A stretch of DNA of 41,020 nucleotides from an uncultured Erysipelotrichaceae bacterium (lineage in GTDB: Bacteria > Bacillota_I > Bacilli_A > RFN20 > CAG-826): contig CAMYZF010000003.1 in assembly GCA_947303755.1 (NCBI GenBank), positions 1-41,020 of the forward strand. Reading direction: 5' to 3'. Below the pieces are notes generated by a model. That model had not been told where the DNA came from and made no database searches. It saw only the letters and a list, made by a program, of their open reading frames with translations. How positions within the stretch are numbered: position 1 is the first letter of the stretch; each line of letters starts with the position of its first letter. Below are positions 8,034 to 17,981 of the stretch, piece after piece. Both the position numbers and the translations under genes were made by a program.

Positions 8034-10628
8034 CTATTTTGCATCATACCAAGTATGACCAAATCCTCCATCAACTTCTAATTTAGTATCGAGTTCCATA
8101 GCGTGTTCCATAATATCCTTAATCAAAGGATAGACAATTTCTTTTTCTTCGCTTGGAACTTTAAACAACAACTCATCGTGAATTTGTAAGATTAATTTTG
8201 TTTTTAGTTTCTTTTCTTTTAGAGCATTATCAACTTTTATCATAGCGATCTTGATTAAGTCAGCGGCCGTTCCTTGAATAGGGGCGTTCATGGCCGCTCT
8301 TCTAGCGAATTCTCTAACTTGATAATTCGAGTCGTGAACCTCTCTGAGATAACGTCTTCTTCCTAATAGAGTTGTGACGTAGCCGTCTTTTACAACATTA
8401 GTGGTAATCTTTTGGAAATATTTAGCGATTTCTGGGTAGGCATCATAAAATGATGAAATGATCGATTTCGCATCTTTTACAGAGACACCAATTTGTTCAG
8501 AAAGACCCCAATCAGAGATACCATAAATAATTCCAAAGTTAACAGCTTTCGCTCTTCTTCTTAAATCTGGTGTTGGATTTTCAACATGGAAAACGTTAGC
8601 AGCGGTGGCCGCGTGAATATCTTCTCCAGAGGCAAATACATCTTGAAGCTTTTTACAATTAGACAAGCTAGCAAGAATTCTTAATTCAATTTGCGAATAG
8701 TCTAATGAAAGAATCGAATAATTATCATCTTTGTAATAGAAAGCTTTACGAATTAGTTTTCCCTCTTCGTCTCTAACGGAAATATTTTGTAAGTTTGGTT
8801 CACTTGAAGAAAGTCTTCCAGTTTGCGTTAAGGCTTGATTAAAGATCGCGTGAATCTTTCCATCTCCATAAATATGAGATGATAAACCAGTAACGTAGGT
8901 TGAAAGAAGTTTTGAATATTTTCTATATAATAGAATTTCGGAAACAATTGGATGTTTATTTACTAAAAGTTTTAAAGCGTCAACGGATGTGGTGGTTTTC
9001 TTTCCATCGGATAAACCTAATTTGTTATATAAGATTTCACCGACTTGTTTTGGAGAATCAATATTAAACTCTTCTCCTGCTAAAGAATATATTCTTTCTT
9101 TAATTTGATTAAGCTGAACTTTGAAGTTTTCACCCATTTTTTCTAAGACTTCAACATCTAACGGAAAACCTTCAATTTCCATATCTGCTAAAACACTTGC
9201 GAGAGGGATTTCAACTTCTTGATAAAGTTTTAAGCATTCCAAAGCATCTAAGTCTGAAAGTGCTTTGTTAGCGAACTTATAAGAATAGTAAGCAATCTTA
9301 CACGCTCTTTCAGGATTCGAATTATCAAATAGTGAAAGCGAATCATCTTTCTTAGAAGCGATATTTGCGCCAAAGAAATGCATAACTGAATCAACATTAT
9401 TAACTAGGGTAGAATCGAGAAGATAGGCCGCTAATAAGGCGTCAAAATATAAACCGCTAATTTCGATGCTTTTATGATGCAAGGCAACTTTGATTGCCTT
9501 ATAGTCGTAGCAATATTTTTTTATGCTAGAATCTTTCAAAATTTCCAGCAATTCCTGGTTATCTTTGAATTTTTCTTCGCGAATATAGAATAGTTGGTTG
9601 TTAATTTTTAATCCCATTCCATAGACGACAGCGTCATTATAATTACCTGGTTCAATATCTAAAGCAATCGCAATTTCAGTTGGTTTATTTTTAATCTCGA
9701 GTTTGCTAACTTCGTCAAATTCAATTTCTATATCTTCACTATCTTTTTTAAGAGTAGTTGGAAGTCTATTTATAAATTGTTTTAATTCGTATTTATTGCA
9801 GAAAGCGTTGATCTTATTGAAATCATATCCTTCATAAACAAGATCTTGAGAGGTGAATGGCAAATCAACGTTGGTCAAGATTTTCGCCATTTCATAGCAG
9901 TGTCTTCCTAATTCAGCATTTTCGACGATTGATTCACCAACTTTTGATTTCATAGTTTTGGCGGCTTCAACAATCGCTTCAAATGATCCGTATTCTTGAA
10001 TCAGTTTAACTGCGGTTTTATCACCAACGCCAGGAATTCCTTGGAGGTTATCACTAGCGTCGCCTCTTAAACCTTTGTAATCAATAATTTGAAGTGGTTG
10101 AAAACCATATAATTCTGGCATTGTTTTTTCATTCATAACTACAATGTTAGACATGCCGGTTTTTAAAATATGAATTGAGATATTTTTCTCAATTAATTGC
10201 AAGAAATCACGGTCTGATGTATAGACGATAACTTCGAAATTATCTTTAGCGAGCATCTTTGATGCTGTGCCGCATATATCATCTGCTTCAAAGCCTTCTT
10301 TCTCAAATGTAAAGATATCTAAAGAATGAAGTAATTCTCTAACGATTGGCATTTGAATTTTTAATTCTTCAGGCGCTGGTTTACGATTTGCTTTGTAAGT
10401 CTCATCTTCTTTATGTCTAAATGTTGCTTTTCCTGTATCGAAGCCAACGAATAAAGCGTCACCTTCTTTTAGGCTATGGAGTACTTTGTTAAGCATATTT
10501 GAAAATGCAAAAACAGCATTGGTAGGAGTGCCGTCTTTGGTTCTCATGATTTCGTTTCCACCATATGCGGTGGCGTAATATGCTCTAAAGAGCAAAGAGT
10601 TACCATCAATAATATATGCTTTATTCAT
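8034..10628 (-). CDS. polA: DNA polymerase I
   Basis: N-terminal 5'-3' exonuclease (IDGNSLLFRAYYA) and polymerase motifs (LSLDYSQIELRILA, QIHDEL). Confidence 0.98.
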   Translation of the reverse strand: MNKAYIIDGNSLLFRAYYATAYGGNEIMRTKDGTPTNAVFAFSNMLNKVLHSLKEGDALFVGFDTGKATFRHKEDETYKANRKPAPEELKIQMPIVRELLHSLDIFTFEKEGFEADDICGTASKMLAKDNFEVIVYTSDRDFLQLIEKNISIHILKTGMSNIVVMNEKTMPELYGFQPLQIIDYKGLRGDASDNLQGIPGVGDKTAVKLIQEYGSFEAIVEAAKTMKSKVGESIVENAELGRHCYEMAKILTNVDLPFTSQDLVYEGYDFNKINAFCNKYELKQFINRLPTTLKKDSEDIEIEFDEVSKLEIKNKPTEIAIALDIEPGNYNDAVVYGMGLKINNQLFYIREEKFKDNQELLEILKDSSIKKYCYDYKAIKVALHHKSIEISGLYFDALLAAYLLDSTLVNNVDSVMHFFGANIASKKDDSLSLFDNSNPERACKIAYYSYKFANKALSDLDALECLKLYQEVEIPLASVLADMEIEGFPLDVEVLEKMGENFKVQLNQIKERIYSLAGEEFNIDSPKQVGEILYNKLGLSDGKKTTTSVDALKLLVNKHPIVSEILLYRKYSKLLSTYVTGLSSHIYGDGKIHAIFNQALTQTGRLSSSEPNLQNISVRDEEGKLIRKAFYYKDDNYSILSLDYSQIELRILASLSNCKKLQDVFASGEDIHAATAANVFHVENPTPDLRRRAKAVNFGIIYGISDWGLSEQIGVSVKDAKSIISSFYDAYPEIAKYFQKITTNVVKDGYVTTLLGRRRYLREVHDSNYQVREFARRAAMNAPIQGTAADLIKIAMIKVDNALKEKKLKTKLILQIHDELLFKVPSEEKEIVYPLIKDIMEHAMELDTKLEVDGGFGHTWYDAK

Positions 10629-13600
10629 TTACTAACTCCTTTATATCTTTAACAAGGGTAACGCTAAATTCACCTTTTCTATTTTTGTAGCCATCAATAA
10701 CCACAATGTGATTTTTCTTAAGGGCTTTAGCGGATTTCAAATATGTTTCAGGGAATAAAACTAATTCGATTTCACTAGTTTCATCATAAACGCTTATAAA
10801 GGCCATCGCCTGATTCTTTTTGGTAACAGTCTTACGAATGTTTTTAATGATTGCGAATACTTTAACATCACCCGTTGAATCATCAATTTCTTCAATCTTT
10901 ATAGCTTTACTATCTTTGATTTCTTTTTTGTATTTCTCTAGTGGAGAACCAGAGACCATTAAACCTAATGCTTGGAACTCTTTATCGAGGTTTTCAATTA
11001 AATCATCATTAACGCGTTTAAATTCTGGTTTTGGATATAGGTTTGGATCAAAGGCTAATAAGCCCTGATCATCTAAGGCAAAAGAAGCAAATATCAATGC
11101 GCTTGAAACATTTAATCTAAGCGATGCTCTTGATGATTCTAAAGAATCAAAGCCACCAGCATCAATGATATTCATTAAAGTAACGTTAGACAATTTGTGT
11201 TGTCCCATACGAATGACAAAATCAAACAAGTCATCGAATTTCTTTTTGTTTCTTTCTTCAATAATTTGTGAAGCGATTGTGGAGGAAACACCCTTGATAG
11301 AAGTAAGTGGGAATAATATTTCGTTATTTCTGATTTTAAAGTAGGTATCCGATTCATTTATATCTGGGCAAACAATCTTAATTTTTGCCTTTTTCATTTC
11401 CGCGATTGTGTTGTTGAATTCGTTAGTTGATGCATTCGAAAGAATAGAAGCATAGAACTCAAGAGGATAATGCGCTTTTAAATATGCCATTCTCGCAGAG
11501 AATATCGCATAAACAAAAGCATGTGAACGGTTGAAACCATAGTTAGCAAATTTATAGATAAGTTGATAAACTTCTTCGGCTTCTTTTGGATTAATTCCTT
11601 GCTTGATCGAGCCATCAATAAAGCTTTTCTTTAAGGAAACCATCTTTGAGGAATCTTTCTTTGATACCGCTCTTCTAAAGATATCTGCTTGGGCTAATGA
11701 GAAACCAGCCATCTTTGATGCGATTTGCATAATCTGCTCTTGATAGACGATTTGTCCATAGGTTGGCGCTAAGATTTCTTCTAAGATTTTGGAGACATAT
11801 TGAATCTTTGCACCAGTATTTTTGTATTTCGCGTATTCTTTGATTTGATCCATTGGACCAGGTCTAAATAATGCAAGAATAGCAACAACATCTTCAAAGT
11901 TTTTAATTTTGACAGTTTTAATCGCATTTCTCATGCCAGCCGATTCAAGTTGGAATATACCCATCGTTTTTGCGCTGGCGATAATCTTAATTGCATCTTC
12001 ATCATCATAAGGAATATCTTCTTGTTTGAGGTTGATTCCTTTTGCTTTTAACAGAGTTAAACAATCTTCAACAATTGTGAGGTTTCGTAACGCTAAAATG
12101 TCCATCTTTAAGAAGCCTTGTTCTTCAAGATAGTCTTTTTCAAATTGTTCAACATAGCCTCCATCAAAAGCAGGTGAAAGTGGTATCGCTGTTTCAAGTG
12201 AATCAGCATTTAAGACAATACCTACAGCGTGCAAACTTGCTTGTCTTGGTAAGCCTTCGATTTTTGAAGCAAGTGAAACGATTTCTAAATAATATTTATC
12301 ATCGTTTACTAACGATCTAAAGTTAGCGTTCGTTTTGTATATTTCACGTAGTGAAAGTTTGTCTTCTCTATCCTCTTTGATTAAACGAGTGAACAATTCG
12401 ATATCGCGCTTTTCATAGCCAAAGATTTTGCCAACATCATTTAAGGCTTGTTTAGCGCCAATCTTTTGAATAGCCATAATACGAGCGACTCTTTCGCTTC
12501 CATATTTTTCACGGATATAAGAAACGACATCTTCTCGTTTAACATCGGAGAAGTCGACGTCGATATCTGGCATTGTTTGACGATGTTCGTTTAAGAAACG
12601 TTCAAATAACAAGTTGTGTTCAATTGGATCTGGTACAGTGATTCCCAAGGAATAGGAAACTAACGAACCTGCTGCAGAGCCTCGACCTGGACCGACAGAT
12701 ATATCATTCTTTTTCGCATAGTTAACATAGTCATGAACGATTAAGAAATAATCACTGTAACCCATTTTCTTAATTATATTAAGTTCGTAATCCAATCTAT
12801 CGAGATATTCTTGTGATGTTTTGTTTAGTTTATTTAAGCCATCTAACGCTAGCTTTCTAAGATAATCATCACTAGATAAACCTAAATCATTTTGATATTG
12901 GATTAACTTACCGCGATTCGATAAGAATTCGAATTTAACATAGTTAGCAATCTTATTAGCAAGTTCAATTTCTTCTTTTGTGTATAGTTTTTGAATAGTT
13001 TCTTCGCTTAGAAGGTATTCATTACCAGAACATTTCTTTTCGGTTAAAACTTCTTTGGATTCAACGGCTTCCATCATCTTTAAGATAATGGCATCATCTT
13101 TATTCGCATATTTAACCATTGGGAACGCTACACATTTGTAGTGGTGATTGTCGGCGAATTCGCGCATAAAGTTGACATAGTCAATTTCGCCATTAACTTC
13201 CATACCAAAGAAGAAATATTTAATTCCATTAGTTAGTTTAACCATTTTCTTTGCCAAAGAATCAGGTTCAGAAATATAAACTTTCTTTAAAGCGTCGTTT
13301 TGAATTGGAAGAATAACAACTAATCCATCATTATGTTCTTTTAAAACGCTGAGTTTGAGATTGTTTCTTGAATATTCGTAATTTAGTTTAAGAAGATTTC
13401 GATAGCCTGCTTCATTTAAGACGATGAAAGTGAATAACAAATTATCAAAATAAAAATCTTCGCCGACAATTGGCTTGATGTTTGTTTTTTGACAAGCGTG
13501 AACAAAAGATGGTACACCACTTAATGTTTGATAGTCAGTTATAGCGGTCGCAGTGCAACCAAGTTTCTTTGCACGTTCAACATACTGGTCAACTTTTAAA

Positions 13601-13653
13601 CCAGATTTCTCAAATGAGTAGCCTGAATAAACGTGTAAAAACGGGAATGACAT
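10621..13653 (-). CDS. dnaE: DNA polymerase III alpha subunit (DnaE type)
   Basis: PHP-like N-terminus, VGPGRGSAAGSLV, PDIDVDF, C-terminal OB-fold. Confidence 0.97.
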   Translation of the reverse strand: MSFPFLHVYSGYSFEKSGLKVDQYVERAKKLGCTATAITDYQTLSGVPSFVHACQKTNIKPIVGEDFYFDNLLFTFIVLNEAGYRNLLKLNYEYSRNNLKLSVLKEHNDGLVVILPIQNDALKKVYISEPDSLAKKMVKLTNGIKYFFFGMEVNGEIDYVNFMREFADNHHYKCVAFPMVKYANKDDAIILKMMEAVESKEVLTEKKCSGNEYLLSEETIQKLYTKEEIELANKIANYVKFEFLSNRGKLIQYQNDLGLSSDDYLRKLALDGLNKLNKTSQEYLDRLDYELNIIKKMGYSDYFLIVHDYVNYAKKNDISVGPGRGSAAGSLVSYSLGITVPDPIEHNLLFERFLNEHRQTMPDIDVDFSDVKREDVVSYIREKYGSERVARIMAIQKIGAKQALNDVGKIFGYEKRDIELFTRLIKEDREDKLSLREIYKTNANFRSLVNDDKYYLEIVSLASKIEGLPRQASLHAVGIVLNADSLETAIPLSPAFDGGYVEQFEKDYLEEQGFLKMDILALRNLTIVEDCLTLLKAKGINLKQEDIPYDDEDAIKIIASAKTMGIFQLESAGMRNAIKTVKIKNFEDVVAILALFRPGPMDQIKEYAKYKNTGAKIQYVSKILEEILAPTYGQIVYQEQIMQIASKMAGFSLAQADIFRRAVSKKDSSKMVSLKKSFIDGSIKQGINPKEAEEVYQLIYKFANYGFNRSHAFVYAIFSARMAYLKAHYPLEFYASILSNASTNEFNNTIAEMKKAKIKIVCPDINESDTYFKIRNNEILFPLTSIKGVSSTIASQIIEERNKKKFDDLFDFVIRMGQHKLSNVTLMNIIDAGGFDSLESSRASLRLNVSSALIFASFALDDQGLLAFDPNLYPKPEFKRVNDDLIENLDKEFQALGLMVSGSPLEKYKKEIKDSKAIKIEEIDDSTGDVKVFAIIKNIRKTVTKKNQAMAFISVYDETSEIELVLFPETYLKSAKALKKNHIVVIDGYKNRKGEFSVTLVKDIKELVNE

Positions 13654-13659
13654 ACTGAT

Positions 13660-13688
13660 ATTTTATCAATTTTAGCTATTTCTATAAA
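13660..13688 (-). promoter_or_regulatory. Promoter of dnaE, leaderless geometry
   Basis: Minus strand TTTATA-17-TAAAAT, 6 nt, ATG; no SD. Confidence 0.55.
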
Positions 13689-13720
13689 GAAAAAAGGTAT
13701 CAAATTTTGAAACCTTTTTT
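13689..13720 (-). terminator. Intrinsic terminator after ackA-DHH transcript
   Basis: AAAAAAGGTATCAAATTTTGAAACCTTTTTT inverted repeat with T run. Confidence 0.75.
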
Positions 13721-13815
13721 AATATTGAAATATCTTTGATTTTCGAGCGTTAATTTTTGGTTTGTATTAAACTTGTCTAAATTAGCAACTTATCCAGGAT
13801 TTGCCGGAGATATTG

Positions 13816-14799
13816 CTATTTAAACATCGCATCTAAATCATCCAATAAGCTCTTTAATTCGTCGAGGTTTTTAAGCTTCAAACCACTGGCTTGAGCATGA
13901 CCTCCTCCATTATATTTTTCGGCGATATGAGAGATATCGATTCCACCTGATCTTAGCGAAACCCTCCAGTTACCTTTCTTAACGTCTTCAGTAACACTTA
14001 ACCAAGCGTTGATGCCGTCAAGATGAGCGAATAAGTTAACATTATCCTTTCCTCTAATAGCTGGAAGATTGAATCTTTTGAGGGTTGCATCATCCAAAAT
14101 GTAATAAGCGACGCCATGTGGAGTGATTTGATAATGTCTAAGAATATAACCAGTAACTTCGAGGTCTTCTAGTTTTTGGTTATACATATCAGCGTAGATT
14201 TCAGTTATGTTGATACCGCATTCTAGTAATTTTTGAGCAATATAGAAGGTGTGAGTTGTGGTGGAACCGTATAAGAAACGGCCAGAATCGCCAACTATTG
14301 CTTTGTATAGATTTGTTGCGCATTCTTTACCTACTTTGTATTTCTTTGGGAAAGAGAAGAACATATTAGCGATCAACTCACCCGCCGCGGCCATCGATTC
14401 ATCAACTATAGATAAATCTCCGAATGGTTCAACTTCTGGATGGTGATCAATTTTGATTAAGAAATCGGCTTTATCGGCTCTTTCATCACAAATTCTATCT
14501 AAATTAGATAGGTCAAGAACAATTCCAAGGAATGGATGATTAAACCATTCGTCAGGAATTTCTTCCATTTTGACGAAGCATTGTCCAGTTAGTGTGACAT
14601 GATTATCGCCGACATAAACAACACTTTTGTTTGGAAAATTATCTTTGATGAAATGGACAAAACCCATTTGGGAGCCTAACGCATCATAGTCAGGATGATC
14701 GTGTCTAAAAATGGCGATGCGGTCATATTCTTTGATTTTTGCTAGAACTTCACCGTATTTATGTTCGTAGGTTTGATTTCTTTCTTCTAATATATTCAT
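13816..14799 (-). CDS. DHH/DHHA1 phosphoesterase (NrnA-like oligoribonuclease)
   Basis: RHDHPDYDALGSQ, IDHHPE, NGGGHAQASG; start ATG at 14799 just after the ackA stop. Confidence 0.9.
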   Translation of the reverse strand: MNILEERNQTYEHKYGEVLAKIKEYDRIAIFRHDHPDYDALGSQMGFVHFIKDNFPNKSVVYVGDNHVTLTGQCFVKMEEIPDEWFNHPFLGIVLDLSNLDRICDERADKADFLIKIDHHPEVEPFGDLSIVDESMAAAGELIANMFFSFPKKYKVGKECATNLYKAIVGDSGRFLYGSTTTHTFYIAQKLLECGINITEIYADMYNQKLEDLEVTGYILRHYQITPHGVAYYILDDATLKRFNLPAIRGKDNVNLFAHLDGINAWLSVTEDVKKGNWRVSLRSGGIDISHIAEKYNGGGHAQASGLKLKNLDELKSLLDDLDAMFK

Positions 14800-14800
14800 T

Positions 14801-15997
14801 TTATTTTTTAAGGTAATAAGCGTAAGTGTCGCGAGCAATCATTACTTCTTCATCAGTTGGAATTACGACAACTTTGATCTTGGAATCAGGTGTTGATAAC
14901 ACAACTTCTTCTCCGCGTTTTGAGGCATTGAGTTTCTTATCGATTTTGATGCCTAACGCTGGAGCGATTTCATCACAAACTTGCTCTCTGGTGAGGGTGG
15001 AATTTTCACCGATTCCAGCGGAAAAAATGATTAAATCTGCGCCGCCTAAACGGACAAAATATTGACCGATAAAATCAGCGATACGTCTAATAAATAGGCG
15101 ATTAGCAAGAATTGCTCTCTTGTTTCCTTCAGAACATGCTTTTAAAACATCTCTGGAGTCATTAGAGATTCCGGAGACACCGAGGAAGCCTGATTGTTTG
15201 TTAAAAATTTGATACATTTCTTCGACTGATTTTCCAGTACATTTGCAGAGGTAATTCATGACCGATGGATCTAAGTCACCAGTTCTTGTTCCCATCATGA
15301 TACCACCGAGTGGAGTTAAACCCATTGAGGTAGCGATACATTTTCCATCTTTAACAGCGGTGATGGAAGCGCCAGAACCGATATGGCAAACAATCATTCT
15401 TGGATGTTCGATGCCTTTAACGTATTTAAGACCAACTTGTGATAAGTATTTGTGAGATGTGCCATGCGCACCATATCTTCTACAATCATATTTTTCAGAA
15501 TATTCATATGGAATTGGGAAGAGATAGTCTTCTTCAGACATTGTCTGATGGAAGGCTGTATCAAAGACAGCAACATTAACTGAATCTGGAAGAATCTTCT
15601 TGAACGCTCTAAAGCCAACTAAGTGAGCTTTGTTGTGAAGCGGTGCAAGTGGAATCAAAGATTCAATCTTATCTTCTGTGTCTTTATTAAATAATTCAGA
15701 CTTAGAGAAATACTTACCACCTTGAACGATGCGGTGACCACAGGCAACAATTTCATCCATTGATTTGACTATGCCTTTATCAATGAGAGCTTTCACTAAT
15801 AATTCGACCGCTGCAGCGTGATCTAATATTGGAAGGACTGTTTTTTCTTCTTGTCCATTCCATTTGATACCAAATATTGCGTCTTCATGACCAATACGTT
15901 CTGCGTTTCCAGAACAAAGAACCTTTTCTTCTGGCATTTCATAAAGCTTGAATTTTAAGCTTGATGAACCAGCGTTAACTGCCATTACTTTTGCCAT
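14801..15997 (-). CDS. ackA: Acetate kinase
   Basis: VNAGSSSLKFKLYEMP, HGTSHKYLSQ, GARTGDLDP-type motif; SD AGAGG. Confidence 0.98.
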   Translation of the reverse strand: MAKVMAVNAGSSSLKFKLYEMPEEKVLCSGNAERIGHEDAIFGIKWNGQEEKTVLPILDHAAAVELLVKALIDKGIVKSMDEIVACGHRIVQGGKYFSKSELFNKDTEDKIESLIPLAPLHNKAHLVGFRAFKKILPDSVNVAVFDTAFHQTMSEEDYLFPIPYEYSEKYDCRRYGAHGTSHKYLSQVGLKYVKGIEHPRMIVCHIGSGASITAVKDGKCIATSMGLTPLGGIMMGTRTGDLDPSVMNYLCKCTGKSVEEMYQIFNKQSGFLGVSGISNDSRDVLKACSEGNKRAILANRLFIRRIADFIGQYFVRLGGADLIIFSAGIGENSTLTREQVCDEIAPALGIKIDKKLNASKRGEEVVLSTPDSKIKVVVIPTDEEVMIARDTYAYYLKK

Positions 15998-16020
15998 ATT
16001 AAAACCTCTTTTCGTTAAGA

Positions 16021-16049
16021 ATTATAGTAAAACACATCGATATTTTCAA
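16021..16049 (-). promoter_or_regulatory. Promoter of ackA
   Basis: Minus strand TTGAAA-17-TATAAT. Confidence 0.85.
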
Positions 16050-16069
16050 TATAATTGAATAACTAATTA

Positions 16070-16083
16070 GTAAACCGGTTTCA
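16070..16083. promoter_or_regulatory. LacI/CcpA-type palindromic operator in the ackA/glgB divergent region
   Basis: GTAAACCGGTTTCA with perfect 10-bp palindrome AAACCGGTTT. Confidence 0.55.
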
Positions 16084-16121
16084 TACACATAAGTGCGCTT
16101 ACGTATAAAAATTGTGTTAAA

Positions 16122-17978
16122 ATGTTTGCACTTATGGCATTCGGATTATTATATGACTACCTAATGGGTCAGTGTATTGACGCTTACACATATTTTGGAG
16201 CGCACAAAGAAGAGCGCGACGGCGTCAAAGGTTTCGTTTTTAGGCTATATGCTCCATGCGCTAGTGATGTTTCGGTCATCGGCGATTGGAACAATTGGGA
16301 CGTTACCAAAGATAAGATGATTAAAGTTGATGATTCTGGAACGTGGGAACTTTTCATTCCTAACTTAGTGGATTATCAATCTTATAAATTCCATTTTAAA
16401 AACAAACACGGCAAATACGTGGACAAAGCTGATCCATTCGCTTTCTATAGCGAATATCGTCCTGCGACTGCCTCCAGATTATTTGATTACACCAATTTCG
16501 CTTGGCATGATTCTAGCTTCATGAAAGCCAGAACCAGATGTTTTGATAAACCAATGTCAATTTATGAAATGCATCTTGGTTCTTGGAAAGGTCAAGTTGA
16601 TGGACGTAATCTTTCTTATGAAGAAATCGCGGATTACTTAATTCCTTATGTTAAGGGATTAGGCTATACACACGTTGAGCTTATGCCGATTGTTCAACAC
16701 CCATTTGATGGTAGCTGGGGTTATCAAGCCACAGGTTTCTACTCGGTAGATTCTCGTTATGGTAATCCAAAACAATTAATGTCATTTGTGGACCGAATGC
16801 ATCAAGCGGATATCGGAGTTATTTTTGACTTCGCGCCTGTGCATTTTGCGAATGATGAATTCGCTTTAATTGATTTTGATGGTGATTGTTTATTCGAATC
16901 CAAAGATCCAAGTAGAAGATATTCTCCTTGGGGAAGTTCGTATTTTGATTTAGGTAAAGATCCTGTTCGTTCTTTCCTAATGTCTGCGATGAATTATTAC
17001 GCGACAATGTTTCACATTGATGGCTTAAGAATTGATGCGGTCAGCAACATGCTTTTCTATGATGGAAATAAGGCAAAAGGTGTCAATGAAGGCGCTGTTG
17101 AATTCTTAAAAAGAACCAATGGTTTACTTCACGACCGTCATTGTTCCTTAATGATGATTGCGGAAGATAGCAGCGATTTCTATGGTGTCACCAAGCCAAC
17201 TGGTTATGGTGGTGTTGGTTTTGACTATAAATGGGATCTCGGTTGGATGAATGATACTTTGAAGTATTATGGAGTTGATCCAATTTACAAAAAATACGAC
17301 CACAACAAGTTAACTTTCTCCATGGCTTATTTCTTCAATGAAAACTTTATGCTTCCTTTCTCTCACGACGAAGTCGTTCATGGAAAGGGCACACTTATAA
17401 ATAAGATGTGGGGAAGTTATGAAAATAAGTTCGCTTTACTTAGAAACTTATATACCTATCAAATGGGACATCCAGGAAAGAAATTGTCTTTCATGGGCAA
17501 CGAACTTGCTTCATTTGATGAATGGAATGAAACCAAATCACTTCCATGGGTTTTAAAAACCTTCCCATCACACGATTCTATCTCCAGATTAGTTCGTGAT
17601 TTGAATCTTATCTATAGATATGAAAAGTGTTTATATACGAATGAATATAATCCTGCCAATTTTAATTGGTTGATGGTGGATAATAAGAATGATTCCATCT
17701 TTGCGTTTGAAAGATTCGACGGCAATTCTCGTTTGGTTTTCGTTTTCAATATGACTCCAAACTTCTATGATTGCTATGAAATTGGTGTTACTCAACCTGG
17801 TACATACGAAGAAATCTTTAACTCTGACAAAGATGTTTATGGAGGCTGGAATCAATATAACGGCCTTCCATGCCAAACTGATGATTTTGGTCCAGAAAAT
17901 CGTCCATATAAAATTAGAATTAAAATCGCCTCCTTTGGAGCGATGATCTTTAAATATAAAGGAAAGGGAAAGAAGTAA
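16122..17978 (+). CDS. glgB: 1,4-alpha-glucan branching enzyme; true start may be ATG 16134 or 16164
   Basis: YFGAHKEERDGVKGFVFRLYAP, GH13 motifs GLRIDAVSNM, FSHDEVVHGKGTL. Confidence 0.95.
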   Translation: MFALMAFGLLYDYLMGQCIDAYTYFGAHKEERDGVKGFVFRLYAPCASDVSVIGDWNNWDVTKDKMIKVDDSGTWELFIPNLVDYQSYKFHFKNKHGKYVDKADPFAFYSEYRPATASRLFDYTNFAWHDSSFMKARTRCFDKPMSIYEMHLGSWKGQVDGRNLSYEEIADYLIPYVKGLGYTHVELMPIVQHPFDGSWGYQATGFYSVDSRYGNPKQLMSFVDRMHQADIGVIFDFAPVHFANDEFALIDFDGDCLFESKDPSRRYSPWGSSYFDLGKDPVRSFLMSAMNYYATMFHIDGLRIDAVSNMLFYDGNKAKGVNEGAVEFLKRTNGLLHDRHCSLMMIAEDSSDFYGVTKPTGYGGVGFDYKWDLGWMNDTLKYYGVDPIYKKYDHNKLTFSMAYFFNENFMLPFSHDEVVHGKGTLINKMWGSYENKFALLRNLYTYQMGHPGKKLSFMGNELASFDEWNETKSLPWVLKTFPSHDSISRLVRDLNLIYRYEKCLYTNEYNPANFNWLMVDNKNDSIFAFERFDGNSRLVFVFNMTPNFYDCYEIGVTQPGTYEEIFNSDKDVYGGWNQYNGLPCQTDDFGPENRPYKIRIKIASFGAMIFKYKGKGKK

Positions 17979-17981
17979 CTT

